Assembly (NCBI GenBank): GCA_017849585.1
Contig: JAFIGT010000003.1
Span: 62,001-126,000, forward strand
DNA length: 64,000 nucleotides
Reading direction: 5' to 3'
Origin: Verrucomicrobium sp.
GTDB lineage: Bacteria; Verrucomicrobiota; Verrucomicrobiia; Methylacidiphilales; UBA1321
Shown here piece by piece: positions 32,651 to 41,429 of this stretch. A model generated the notes under the pieces. It made no database searches. It worked only from the letters and a program-made list of their open reading frames with translations, and was not told the DNA's origin. Numbering within the stretch: position 1 is the first letter of the stretch; each line of letters begins with the position of its first letter. The position numbers and the translations under genes were made by a program.

Positions 32651-33045
32651 TCTTCATTGACCGGCTGTCGCCGAGCTTTTTTCACTGTCGCGCGCTGCGC
32701 CTTGAACTTCACCAGTTCGCGCTTGAGCCAGTTCGGGCGCTTGCGTTTCTGGCGGCGTTGCTGTTCGCGTTCGGAGCGGGCGGCGGCGGCTTTGGACTTT
32801 TTAAGCGCAATCACTTTATCGCGCAAGAGATTCCATGCTGTTGCGCGGTTGCCCGCCTGCGTGCGGCCATCCTGCATCTTGATTGTGAGATGCAACGGCG
32901 CGTAGTGCAGCACCACGCAGGTGGAGACCTTGTTCACATTCTGGCCACCCGCGCCCTGCGAGCGGACAAAGCTTTCCTCCACCCGGTTGACGTCCACTCC
33001 GAGCGCGGTCAGATGATTGCGGAGTTTGTCGTCGGGGATGCTCAC
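32647..33045 (-). CDS. RF-1 domain peptide chain release factor-like protein
   Basis: 132 residues. VRSQGAGGQNVNKVST at about 28-43 carries the GGQ motif that triggers hydrolysis of peptidyl-tRNA. The C-terminal half is strongly basic (KKSKAAAARSEREQQRRQKRKRP), as in ArfB/YaeJ-type rescue factors whose tail enters the mRNA channel. No codon-recognition domain is present, so stop-codon-independent ribosome rescue is the likely role. It is sandwiched by 4-bp ATGA overlaps between the CDF and transporter genes, an odd operon for a rescue factor. Confidence 0.88.
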   Translation of the reverse strand: MSIPDDKLRNHLTALGVDVNRVEESFVRSQGAGGQNVNKVSTCVVLHYAPLHLTIKMQDGRTQAGNRATAWNLLRDKVIALKKSKAAAARSEREQQRRQKRKRPNWLKRELVKFKAQRATVKKARRQPVNEE

Positions 33046-33986
33046 GAATGCCCTTTGGGAACGGTCGGCGCTTTGGGCGCGCTGGATAAATACGCGGCGG
33101 TTTTCACGTCGTGGATCGGATGGGGATACGGCTCCACGTGGATGAGCACATCGGCGATGGTTGGGATTTCCGCGCGCAAGCGGTCCTTCGCGAGGTGGGC
33201 GATCTTGTGGCCTTCGCTCACGGTTTGGTTGGGATCGACTTCGAGATGGAGGTCGACCATCAGTTGCAACCCCATCTTGCGCACGAGCACCTTGTCCACT
33301 CCGAGCACGCCGGGGGAATTCAGGCAGGTGAGCCGGATCTGCGCGATGATTTCCGGGTCGGTCGATGTCTCCATGATTTCATCCACGGCGGGGCGTAGCA
33401 GCAACAGGCCGTTCCAGCCCATCCATAAACTCGCCAGAATGGCCGCGATGCTATCCGCTTGGTTCCAGCCGGTGAACACGGCGATGGCGATGCCGACGCC
33501 TGCCGCGAGTGAGGTGTACATGTCGCTGCGGTGATGCCACGCCTCGACCTTCACCGCCTGGCTGCCGGTTTTTTTGCTGACATTCAGGAGGTAGCGGAAG
33601 GCGAGTTCCTTCAGCACCACGATGATCAGGAGCACGACGAGCGTCCATGCATTCGGGCTTTCGCGTTTGGTGAAAAGGCTGTTCGCGGCACTGACGCCGA
33701 TCAGGACCGCACCCCCCATCAGGATCAGTGCCCCGGCGGCGGCGGCGATCGTTTCGGCGCGGCCATGGCCGTAGGGATGATTCTGGTCGGCGGGCTCCTT
33801 GGAAAGTCGCAACCCGTTATAGATGAGGGCCGAACTGAAGATGTCGACGGTCGACTCCATGCCGTCCGCGATCAAGGCATAGGAATGGCCCACGAGGCCG
33901 CCGATGATTTTCGCGAGGGCCATGCAGGCATTGAAAAACATGCTGCCACGGGTGGCTCGCATGCTGATTTCGGTGGGAGTACTCAC
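33042..33986 (-). CDS. Cation diffusion facilitator (CDF) metal transporter
   Basis: 314 residues, six membrane helices in the first 210 residues, then a cytoplasmic ferredoxin-like domain. Metal sites: SYALIADGMESTVD in TM2 (D41, D48-type pair), HPYGHGRAE in the loop, and WHHRSD in TM5 (HxxxD). The C-terminal domain has DLHLEVDPNQTVSEGHKIAH and DVLIHVEPYPH, as in ZitB/FieF-like dimers. It exports Zn2+, Fe2+ or related ions in exchange for protons. First gene of the four-gene coupled operon. Confidence 0.94.
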   Translation of the reverse strand: MSTPTEISMRATRGSMFFNACMALAKIIGGLVGHSYALIADGMESTVDIFSSALIYNGLRLSKEPADQNHPYGHGRAETIAAAAGALILMGGAVLIGVSAANSLFTKRESPNAWTLVVLLIIVVLKELAFRYLLNVSKKTGSQAVKVEAWHHRSDMYTSLAAGVGIAIAVFTGWNQADSIAAILASLWMGWNGLLLLRPAVDEIMETSTDPEIIAQIRLTCLNSPGVLGVDKVLVRKMGLQLMVDLHLEVDPNQTVSEGHKIAHLAKDRLRAEIPTIADVLIHVEPYPHPIHDVKTAAYLSSAPKAPTVPKGHS

Positions 33987-34072
33987 TGGATTGTCAGGAT
34001 GGGGGAATTCTTGGAACGGTGCAAGGGCAACATGACAGGGGACTCCTTGCTTTCTCCGCCGGGAGTTGACGG

Positions 34073-35383
34073 ATGTCCACTATTAGTAGAAACTATCATC
34101 TTATGTCGATGACTGTTAATGCTGCCGGTAAAGTTAATTTGCGCACCCCTGAAGTCATGAGCCTCGTACAGGCTCAGGTCGAGAGCCACTATCGCAGCCC
34201 GATTGTGGAATATCTCCGCCACACGCGCATGCCGCTTTCCTCGGCGGGTCTGACCGTGAAACTGGCCAAGGCGTTCGGCTTTTGCTACGGCGTCGAGCGC
34301 GCCATCGACCTCGCCTACGCGGCGGCGAAGGTGTTCAAGGACAAAAATATCTATCTCCTTGGCGAAATCATTCACAACCCCGAAGTCAACGACCAGCTTC
34401 GCGGCATGAACATCAAGCAGCTCAAGGAAGTCAACGGTACCTACCAGCTCGACGATTTGAAGAAGGACGACGTCGTCATCGTTCCCGCATTTGGCGCGGA
34501 AGTGAAGGTGATGAACCGCCTGAAAGAGATCGGCTGTCAACTGGTCGACACGACCTGCGGCGACGTGATGACCGTGTGGAAGCGCGTCCGCCAGTACACC
34601 CGCGAAGGCGTCACCTCGATCATCCACGGCAAGGCGTGGCATGAGGAAACCAAGGCAACCTCTTCCCGCGCGATCAGTGAAAACGGCTCCAGTCATTATC
34701 TTGTCGTCTTCACGCTGGCCGAGACCGATTACGTCTGCGACTACATCCGCAACGGCGGCAACAAGGAGGAATTTCTCAAGAAATTCGCCGGAGCCTACTC
34801 GCATAATTTCGATCCCGACAAGCATCTCGCGGCGGTCGGCGTGGCGAATCAAACGACCATGATGCGCAACGAAACCGAAGAAGTGCAACGCCGCATCCGG
34901 CAAGCCATTGTGGACCGTTACGGCGAAGCCGAAGTGGGCAATCACTTCCGTTATTTCGATACCATTTGCGGTGCGACGCAGGAACGCCAGGACGCGCTCA
35001 ACCAACTGCTCGATTTCGAGAAGATGGATCTCCTCATCGTCGTGGGTGGTTACAATAGCAGTAACACGTCCCACCTCGCGGAGATGGGCGAAGCCAAGCT
35101 CCCGACCTATTTCATCAAGAACTCGGAGAAACTCATCTCGCCGCAGAAAATCTCGCACTGGAACCAGCACGAGAATCACGAGGTCTTCACCGAGAACTGG
35201 TTGCCAGAAGGCAACGTCGTCGTGGGCATCACGGCGGGCGCTTCGTGTCCGAACAATCTGATCGAGGAAACGATCCATCGCCTGTTTGAATTCCGCGGCA
35301 TCGAAGTGGAGAATCTTCTCCCGGCCGATTACAAGGAAGCGGCCGGTCTGAACGCGCCGAAGGACAAGCCGCCTGGCCACTAA
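34073..35383 (+). CDS. ispH: 4-hydroxy-3-methylbut-2-enyl diphosphate reductase
   Basis: 436 residues. It makes IPP and DMAPP from HMBPP at the end of the MEP pathway with a 4Fe-4S cluster. Cluster cysteines: C71 in KAFGFCYGVERA, one in DTTCGDV, and one in GASCPNNLIE. Other landmarks are GEIIHNPEVN, PAFGAEV, and the SSNTSHLAEM loop for the substrate. About 60 residues precede the core, as in related PVC-type IspH, and the central part is longer than in E. coli (316). ATG 34073 is favoured because GGGAG lies 7 bp upstream; ATG 34103 is the alternative. Confidence 0.95.
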   Translation: MSTISRNYHLMSMTVNAAGKVNLRTPEVMSLVQAQVESHYRSPIVEYLRHTRMPLSSAGLTVKLAKAFGFCYGVERAIDLAYAAAKVFKDKNIYLLGEIIHNPEVNDQLRGMNIKQLKEVNGTYQLDDLKKDDVVIVPAFGAEVKVMNRLKEIGCQLVDTTCGDVMTVWKRVRQYTREGVTSIIHGKAWHEETKATSSRAISENGSSHYLVVFTLAETDYVCDYIRNGGNKEEFLKKFAGAYSHNFDPDKHLAAVGVANQTTMMRNETEEVQRRIRQAIVDRYGEAEVGNHFRYFDTICGATQERQDALNQLLDFEKMDLLIVVGGYNSSNTSHLAEMGEAKLPTYFIKNSEKLISPQKISHWNQHENHEVFTENWLPEGNVVVGITAGASCPNNLIEETIHRLFEFRGIEVENLLPADYKEAAGLNAPKDKPPGH

Positions 35384-35439
35384 ATTCCGTTGAGGAACGG
35401 AATGGAAGGGCGGGGGATGTTGCATTATCCCCGCCCCAT
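35384..35439 (+). terminator. Hairpins after ispH
   Basis: ATTCCGTT (35384-35391) pairs exactly with AACGGAAT (35396-35403). A second G+C-rich hairpin follows: GGGCGGGGGAT (about 35408-35418) with ATCCCCGCCCC (about 35427-35437), then ATTTTCCCC. The second resembles an intrinsic terminator with a weak T-run. pepA follows after a further 60 bp. Confidence 0.55.
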
Positions 35440-35497
35440 TTTCCCCATTTCGTAAAGGCGGCCCCTTTTTTTCTTAATTGAACATCGAAAGGTTATT

Positions 35498-36916
35498 GTG
35501 AAAGAAGTTCGAATTTCAGTCAGTGCCAACGCCAAAGCTGCGGATCGCGTCATTTTTGTCAGCAAGGACGGCGGTCATCTCCCGAAGGGAATCAAGAAGG
35601 AAGAATTTCAGGGCGAGAAAGGCTCCACGCTGCTCCTCCACTCCGAAAAGGGCCGCACGCTCTACGTAGGTGTTGGTGAAAAAGAAAAGATCGAGATCGA
35701 CCTCTTGCGCCGCGCGGCCGGTGTTGCGATCAAACAATTTCTCAAGATCGGTGCCGAAGTACTCGCCGTTGAACTGGGCGAGTGGAATGAATGCGCGCAG
35801 GCGATTGTGGAAGGCGCATTGCTCGCCTCGTACCGCTTCGAGGATTTCAAACTCCCCGCCAGCCGCCGCAAGAACGCGCTGAAGGAACTGCAACTCGTCA
35901 CTACCGCCAGTCATTTCGTCGCGGTGAAAAAAGCGGCGCTCGTGGGCCAGATTCTCGCCGAATCGACCAACTACACCCGCTCCATTGGCAACCAGCCGCC
36001 GAACGAGCTCACTCCCGCCGCGCTCGCGGACGAGGCGAAAGCGTTGGCGAAGGATGTCGGGCTCAAGGTCACCATCTTCGACGAGAAGAAACTCAAGGCT
36101 GATAAATTCGGCGGCATACTCGCCGTCGGGCAGGGGTCTGCCGCCGCGCCGCGACTGATCGTCCTCGAATATTGGGGCGGCAGCGCCAAGACCAAGCCGG
36201 TCGCGCTCATCGGCAAGGCCATCACTTTCGACACGGGCGGCATTTCCATCAAGCCCGGCGCGTCGATGGATGAAATGAAATTCGACAAGATGGGCGGCTG
36301 CGCCGTCCTCGGCGCCATGCAGGCCATCGCACGCCTGAAGCTCCCGATCAATGTTGTCGCGGCCGTCGCTTCGGCGGAGAACATGCCCAGCGACCGCGCG
36401 TATCGTCCCGGCGATATCATCACAATGTACGGCGGCAAGACGGTTGAAATTTTGAACACCGACGCGGAAGGCCGTCTCGTTCTGGCCGACGCCATCACGT
36501 ATGTCCGCGAAAAATTCCAGCCGCGCTCGCTCGTCGATTTTGCCACGCTCACCGGCGCTTGCGTCGTGGCGCTCGGCGCGAACCGTGCGGGATTCTTCAC
36601 CGACAGCGTCACTTTGCGCGACAGTCTGAACAAGGCCGGCAAGGAAACGGGCGATCTCGTTTGGGAACTCCCGCTCGGCGAAGAGTACGATGCCGAGATG
36701 AAGAGCGATGTGGCTGTGGTGAAAAATGCGGGTTCCCGTTGGGGTGGCGCGTGCACCGCGGCGGCGTTTTTGAAGGTGTTTGTCGAAGAAACTCCTTGGG
36801 CGCATCTCGATATCGCCGGTACGGCCTGGATCACCTCCGACAAGCCGCACCTTGAAAAAGGCGCGACCGGGTTCGGCGTACGCCTGATCGTCGAAGCACT
36901 GCGTGCACAGCACTAG
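35498..36916 (+). CDS. pepA: Leucyl aminopeptidase, M17 family
   Basis: 472 residues from GTG 35498 (AAAGG lies 6 bp upstream). The C-terminal catalytic domain has all M17 features: IGKAITFDTGGISIKPG (metal K and D), DEMKFDKMGGCAVLGAM, and the signature NTDAEGRLVLADAITY with metal D and E and the active-site Arg. It trims N-terminal Leu and other residues and often forms hexamers. The N-terminal domain (about 1-160) is diverged but has the usual length. It lies 75 bp upstream of a sigma factor gene in the same direction. Confidence 0.95.
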   Translation: MKEVRISVSANAKAADRVIFVSKDGGHLPKGIKKEEFQGEKGSTLLLHSEKGRTLYVGVGEKEKIEIDLLRRAAGVAIKQFLKIGAEVLAVELGEWNECAQAIVEGALLASYRFEDFKLPASRRKNALKELQLVTTASHFVAVKKAALVGQILAESTNYTRSIGNQPPNELTPAALADEAKALAKDVGLKVTIFDEKKLKADKFGGILAVGQGSAAAPRLIVLEYWGGSAKTKPVALIGKAITFDTGGISIKPGASMDEMKFDKMGGCAVLGAMQAIARLKLPINVVAAVASAENMPSDRAYRPGDIITMYGGKTVEILNTDAEGRLVLADAITYVREKFQPRSLVDFATLTGACVVALGANRAGFFTDSVTLRDSLNKAGKETGDLVWELPLGEEYDAEMKSDVAVVKNAGSRWGGACTAAAFLKVFVEETPWAHLDIAGTAWITSDKPHLEKGATGFGVRLIVEALRAQH

Positions 36917-36990
36917 AATTGACGGTTTCCGATTGTCAATGGCGGGTAGACATTTGCACGGCAACACGATAAAGTGGGCAAACTCTACCT

Positions 36991-37689
36991 ATGTCCCTCG
37001 CGAAAAGTTCTTACGACGACGATATTGATTTAGCCAAGGCGTGCCTGGCGGGGGAGAACGAGGCCGCGACGAAGCTTCAGTTGCTTTATAACCAGCGTCT
37101 TCTGGGACTTTTGATCAGCCGAGGCGCAACGAATACCGAGGCGTCCGACCTGCTGGGTGATCTCTGGGGGGAATTGAGCGTGGGCCGCATTGACCGCGAA
37201 GGCTTGCTCCATAAATACCACGGCAAGTGCAGTCTCTACACATGGCTCGCTACCGTGGCGACGCATCGCCTGGTGGATCTGAAACGCCGCCAACGGTTTC
37301 AGGGCAATCTGCCGAACGTGCAGGATCACGCTGATCAGGGCAGCGATTTTGATATGCTCCCGGCGCGGACGGCGGACTATTCTGAGTCGGCGTTGACCCA
37401 GCTGATGCGCGATGCCTTGCGCAAATCCTTGCAGGAGTGCCCCCCGGACGCCTATCTGTTGTTGCAACTGGTTTATATTCATGGAGTCATGCAGCGGGAA
37501 GCTGCCCGGATGTTCGGCTGGCACGAATCGAAGGTCAGCCGCACGCTGGACCAAGCCATGGCCGATATCGCCTCGCGCACGCTGCGGAATTTGCGGGCGA
37601 CCGACCCGTGGCTCGAAGTCAACTGGGAGGATTTTCTCCAGCTCTGCCAATCGGGTGAGGACCTCTTCACCCTGAGCCCCCGGAGTTGA
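36991..37689 (+). CDS. ECF-like RNA polymerase sigma factor
   Basis: 232 residues. Region 2 is diverged but visible at about 10-100 (AGENEAATKLQLLYNQRLLGLLISRG, LLHKYHGKCSLYTWLATVATHRLVDLKRR). Region 4 is at about 140-200 with a helix-turn-helix YIHGVMQREAARMFGWHESKVSRTLDQAM. The remaining tail (WLEVNWEDFLQLCQSGEDLF) is extra. ESKVSRTLDQAM resembles PVC-type sigma-70-like and ECF factors. It starts a co-oriented cluster: sigma, an 80-residue helical protein, a GAF protein and a cytoplasmic subtilase. An anti-sigma with a membrane span is absent. Confidence 0.85.
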   Translation: MSLAKSSYDDDIDLAKACLAGENEAATKLQLLYNQRLLGLLISRGATNTEASDLLGDLWGELSVGRIDREGLLHKYHGKCSLYTWLATVATHRLVDLKRRQRFQGNLPNVQDHADQGSDFDMLPARTADYSESALTQLMRDALRKSLQECPPDAYLLLQLVYIHGVMQREAARMFGWHESKVSRTLDQAMADIASRTLRNLRATDPWLEVNWEDFLQLCQSGEDLFTLSPRS

Positions 37690-37784
37690 GTTAAGTTAAT
37701 GGCCCTCCGATCCGATGATGATAAAAGCTTAAAATTCCCTGCAATTTAAATAAACCTGCGAGTCTAATTTCCAGAACGACGCCT

Positions 37785-38027
37785 ATGCCAAACCCCTTTG
37801 AACAGATCATTCAGTTTCTGGGTCACTTTGAAGAAGAAGTGCAGGGACGCGAGGCGGTCCGGCCCGAGGGCGAGCTGCGCAACCGTCTCGATCGTTTTGC
37901 GCGCGGCGATTGCTCCGAATCCGAGCGCTCCGAATTGTGCCAGCTCGTCATGCAGCGGCCCGAATTGGTCGGGTATCTGGCGCAGAGCGTCAAACAACTG
38001 CGCGGCACGGCGGGTTCGGTTTCATAA
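37785..38027 (+). CDS. Small helical protein of a sigma-linked cluster
   Basis: 80 residues, all helical in character: FEQIIQFLGHFEEEVQ, then ELRNRLDRFARGDCSESERSELCQLVMQRPELVGYLAQSVKQLR. Helix spacing and a single GDCSESER turn recall the cytoplasmic anti-sigma (zf-HC2-like) start, but only one of the zinc ligands is visible and there is no membrane helix. It may bind the sigma factor upstream or the GAF protein downstream. The gene fits between them with 95 and 42 bp gaps. Confidence 0.6.
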   Translation: MPNPFEQIIQFLGHFEEEVQGREAVRPEGELRNRLDRFARGDCSESERSELCQLVMQRPELVGYLAQSVKQLRGTAGSVS

Positions 38028-38069
38028 CCATGGCGTTTGGGTGAACTGGACGCTTCATCCCGAAGTAAC

Positions 38070-38663
38070 ATGGGCGCACGACTTAACATTCTTCCCGATG
38101 AGCGGATCAGTTCGCTGACTCCGTCGTTGGAGAATCGTCTCATCTCCGTCGGCGAGCAGGTTCGTCCGGAAAATTTCCCCAGCCTGTGCGACGGCATGAT
38201 CCGTCACGTTCTCGAGCAGGGGTTCGAACTCGCCGGGGCCGATAGCGGGCTCGTCTGGCTCCTCGATGCGACCCGCGAGAATCTCGTGCCGTGCTATGGC
38301 GTGGGCGAGTCTGCGGAAAAGCTGGTCCTGAATTACCGTCAGCCCCTGCGCGAAGGCATTGTCAGCATGGTCATGATGAGCGAACAGCCCTTCGTGGAAA
38401 ACGAAGTCTTTAAGAACGCGCACCACAGCAAGATCGTCGACATGAAATTGCAGCAGCAGACATACGCCATGATCGTCGTGCCGTTTTACTTTTTGCGGCA
38501 GTGCCGTGGGGTCATTTCCTGCGTGCAGCTCAAGGAGCCCGGCTCCGATGATATCGATCCGCCCGGATTCCGGGCCGAACATCTTCAGGCGATCCAGCGC
38601 GCGGCCTCGGTGCTCACCGAGTTGATCGATTACCGCCTCCTGCGGCAAACCGTGCAATGGTAA
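38070..38663 (+). CDS. GAF-domain protein
   Basis: 197 residues from ATG 38070; an in-frame TTG at 38037 would add 11. A single GAF domain fills about 35-185: LEQGFELAGADSGLVWLLDATRENLVPCYGVGE, GIVSMVMMSEQPFVENEVF, QQTYAMIVVPFYFLRQCRGVISCVQL, and a final helix AIQRAASVLTELIDYRLL. GAF domains sense small ligands, nitric oxide or redox. There is no output domain, so it presumably acts through a partner such as the sigma factor or the protease in this cluster. Confidence 0.82.
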   Translation: MGARLNILPDERISSLTPSLENRLISVGEQVRPENFPSLCDGMIRHVLEQGFELAGADSGLVWLLDATRENLVPCYGVGESAEKLVLNYRQPLREGIVSMVMMSEQPFVENEVFKNAHHSKIVDMKLQQQTYAMIVVPFYFLRQCRGVISCVQLKEPGSDDIDPPGFRAEHLQAIQRAASVLTELIDYRLLRQTVQW

Positions 38664-38712
38664 TCGTGGACTTGTCGTCCCACGATTCATTTCCTATAAT
38701 CTGGTCTCGCTC

Positions 38713-39504
38713 ATGAACAAGCTTTTGAGTCTGGACGTCGCGCGGCAATCCCTCCGGGAGGGAACCGGTCGTGGAGTCAAGATCGCCATCATCGATTCCG
38801 GCATTGACGTGTCGCATCCTGCGCTGGCCGGGCTCACGCTCGCGGACGACATCGCGGTGGTGGATAAGGGGCACTATATCGACGTCATTCCCGGCGGCGG
38901 CGTGGACCTGTACGGTCACGGCACCGCCATCGCGTACATCATTCACTCCATCGCGCCGGAAGCGGAGATTGGCAGTATTCGCGTGCTGGGGGATCGACTG
39001 AATTCCCGCACGGCCATTATTCAAGAAGGAGCCCGGCAGGCGCTCGACCTCGGCTATCACATTCTCAATTGTAGTTTTGGTTGCGGTATCGAGGAGCATA
39101 TTCTCAAGTATAAGGCGTGGATTGACGAGGCCTACCTCAAGGGCGTGCACATCGTCGCCGCCTGCAATAATATCGATTTTCACAAGCCTGAGTGGCCCGG
39201 CTATTTCCCGTCTGTCTTTACCGTGAACTTCTGCCAGACCGAACGGCCCGACCAGTTCTTCTATTCTCCCGGCTACATGGTTGAATTCGCCGCGCGCGGC
39301 GAAGATGTGGAAGTGCCGTGGAGTGGCGGCGGCTACAAGAAGGTCACTGGCACCAGCTACGCCACGCCGCACATTGTCGGCATGCTCGCGCGGCTCATCA
39401 GCCGCATCCCCGGCATTCGTCCACTCGAAGCCAAGGCGCTCATGCAACGGCTCGCCGATGCCCCACCGCCTCAGGGCGAGGCTCGCCAGGAACTGGTATC
39501 GTAA
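38713..39504 (+). CDS. Cytoplasmic subtilisin-like (S8) serine protease
   Basis: 263 residues; the whole chain is the catalytic domain. D28 in IAIIDSGID, H69 in YGHGTAIAYI and S215 in TGTSYATPHIVG form the triad; the oxyanion Asn is in AACNNID (152-153). There is no signal peptide or propeptide, so it should be active or controlled inside the cell. It ends the sigma/small protein/GAF cluster. The short size and lack of a prodomain are unusual, though some intracellular subtilisins also lack large propeptides. Confidence 0.9.
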   Translation: MNKLLSLDVARQSLREGTGRGVKIAIIDSGIDVSHPALAGLTLADDIAVVDKGHYIDVIPGGGVDLYGHGTAIAYIIHSIAPEAEIGSIRVLGDRLNSRTAIIQEGARQALDLGYHILNCSFGCGIEEHILKYKAWIDEAYLKGVHIVAACNNIDFHKPEWPGYFPSVFTVNFCQTERPDQFFYSPGYMVEFAARGEDVEVPWSGGGYKKVTGTSYATPHIVGMLARLISRIPGIRPLEAKALMQRLADAPPPQGEARQELVS

Positions 39505-39603
39505 ACGGAAATTCCGGCAAAAAGCGCACTCTCCCTCGTTCTACACAGGAGTTGCAATGGGTGGGAGATAGTGCCAAATTGGCAAAACCTCGAATTGGAA
39601 AAT

Positions 39604-40176
39604 ATGTTGCTGGTCATCGATAACTACGACTCTTTCACCTACAATCTCGTGCAATACTTTGGCGAGATGGGGGCCACGGTGCTGGTGAAGCGCAATGACG
39701 AAATCACGCTCGATGAAATCGCCGCGCTCAAACCTGCCAAGATCATCATTTCCCCCGGACCCTGCACGCCGAAGGAAGCCGGTCTTTCCAATGCGGTGAT
39801 TCAAAAGTTCGGCCCCACCACGCCGCTGCTCGGCGTCTGTCTCGGGCACCAGTGCATCGGCGAAGTCTACGGCGGCCACGTCATCCGCGCGCCCCGCCTC
39901 ATGCATGGCAAGACCTCGCCCATCCATCACAACGGGCAGGGGGTTTTCGCCAAGCTGCCGGACCCGTTTGAAGCCACGCGCTATCATTCGCTGATCGTCG
40001 AGCGCGAAACTTTCCCCGATACGGTTCTTGAAATCACGGCCGAGACTGCGGAAAAGGAAATCATGGGCCTGCGCCACCGCCAGTACCCGATCTACGGCGT
40101 GCAGTTCCATCCCGAATCCATTTTGACGCAGCACGGTAAAAACCTTCTCCGGAATTTTCTCGAACTCTCCGCATGA
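39604..40176 (+). CDS. pabA: Class I glutamine amidotransferase, PabA/TrpG type
   Basis: 190 residues from ATG 39604. C79 in [13 protein letters not shown] and the H/E pair in [10 protein letters not shown] are the glutaminase triad; [19 protein letters not shown] is the standard start. It supplies ammonia for 4-amino-4-deoxychorismate (folate) or anthranilate (Trp). Neither pabB nor trpE is adjacent, so the choice between PabA and TrpG cannot be made; many bacteria use one for both. It overlaps the glutamate dehydrogenase gene by ATGA, linking glutamine use to ammonia recapture. Confidence 0.92.
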   Translation: MLLVIDNYDSFTYNLVQYFGEMGATVLVKRNDEITLDEIAALKPAKIIISPGPCTPKEAGLSNAVIQKFGPTTPLLGVCLGHQCIGEVYGGHVIRAPRLMHGKTSPIHHNGQGVFAKLPDPFEATRYHSLIVERETFPDTVLEITAETAEKEIMGLRHRQYPIYGVQFHPESILTQHGKNLLRNFLELSA

Positions 40177-41429
40177 AAGTTCTGTTGCAGAATCCGACTT
40201 TTCGGATGGCCTGCCAGCAGTTCGATGGGGCCGCCGATTTTTTGGGACTCGATGCCTCGATTCGCGAACGGGTGAAATGGCCCAAGCGGCTCATCAGCGT
40301 GGCCGTGCCGGTGAAGCTCGACAACGGCGACGTCAAAGTCTTTGAAGGTCACCGCGTCCAACATCACCTCACTCTCGGCCCGACCAAGGGCGGTTTGCGT
40401 TTCAGTCCCAGCGTGGATATCGGCGAAGTCGCCGCGCTCGCGATGTGGATGAGCTGGAAGTGCGCGCTCGCGGGATTGCCCTATGGTGGCGCGAAGGGCG
40501 GCATCGCCTGCGATCCGCTCCGGATGAGCCCGCGCGAACTCGAAGCGCTCACACGCCGTTACACCGTGGAAATGATTCCCTTCATCGGGCCGCACATCGA
40601 TGTGATGGCGCCCGACATGGGCACGAACGAACAAACCATGGCGTGGATGTACGACACCTATTCCACCCATGCCGGTCACGCGGTGCCGAGCATCGTCACC
40701 GGCAAGCCGGTCAGCATTGGTGGTTCCATGGGCCGCCGGGAAGCGACCGGTCGCGGCGTGGCGTTTGTCACCAGTCGTGCTTTGGAAATTTTGAAGATGC
40801 CCGCCGATAGCCGCATCATCGTGCAAGGCTTCGGCAATGTCGGCAGCTATGCGGCTTACGGACTCGCCAAGTACGGCGCGAAGATCGTCGGCGTCGGCGA
40901 CCGGACGGGGGCGTTGTACGATCCCAACGGCCTCGACGTGGAGAAGTTGTTTGTTCATTTTCAAACGCACGCCACGCTGGAAAATTTCCCCCAGGGCGAG
41001 CGCATGACGAACGAGGAATTGCTCGTGCAATCATGCGACGTCTTGATTCCCGCCGCGACGGAGCGTGTGATCACTGCCGAGATTGCTGCCAAATTGCAAT
41101 GTCGCGTGTTGGCGGAGGCGGCAAATGGCCCGACCACGTTCGAAGCCGATGCGGTGTTGAAACAGCGCGGCGACATCTTTGTGATTCCTGACGTACTCTG
41201 CAACGCGGGCGGAGTCATTGTCAGTTACTTTGAGTGGGTGCAGGATTTGCAGAATTTCTTTTGGACTGAAGTCGAAGTGTTCGACAAACTCTACCGGATT
41301 TTGTCGCAGACCTTCGACCAGGTGCTGAAAGAAGCGCGCCAGAAAAACATCGACCACCGCACCGCCGCACTCACGCTTGGAATTCAAAAAGTGGTCGACG
41401 CGAAGAAAATCAGAGGATTGTTTCCGTGA
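40173..41429 (+). CDS. gdhA: Glutamate dehydrogenase
   Basis: 418 residues, the size of hexameric GDHs. The glutamate-binding motif is [14 protein letters not shown], and [10 protein letters not shown] holds the catalytic lysine. The dinucleotide fold begins at [17 protein letters not shown]. It interconverts 2-oxoglutarate plus ammonia with glutamate; the nucleotide preference (NAD or NADP) is not decided here. It overlaps pabA at the start and the next gene at the stop (GTGA), so it forms a tight three-gene unit. Confidence 0.95.
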   Translation: MKVLLQNPTFRMACQQFDGAADFLGLDASIRERVKWPKRLISVAVPVKLDNGDVKVFEGHRVQHHLTLGPTKGGLRFSPSVDIGEVAALAMWMSWKCALAGLPYGGAKGGIACDPLRMSPRELEALTRRYTVEMIPFIGPHIDVMAPDMGTNEQTMAWMYDTYSTHAGHAVPSIVTGKPVSIGGSMGRREATGRGVAFVTSRALEILKMPADSRIIVQGFGNVGSYAAYGLAKYGAKIVGVGDRTGALYDPNGLDVEKLFVHFQTHATLENFPQGERMTNEELLVQSCDVLIPAATERVITAEIAAKLQCRVLAEAANGPTTFEADAVLKQRGDIFVIPDVLCNAGGVIVSYFEWVQDLQNFFWTEVEVFDKLYRILSQTFDQVLKEARQKNIDHRTAALTLGIQKVVDAKKIRGLFP

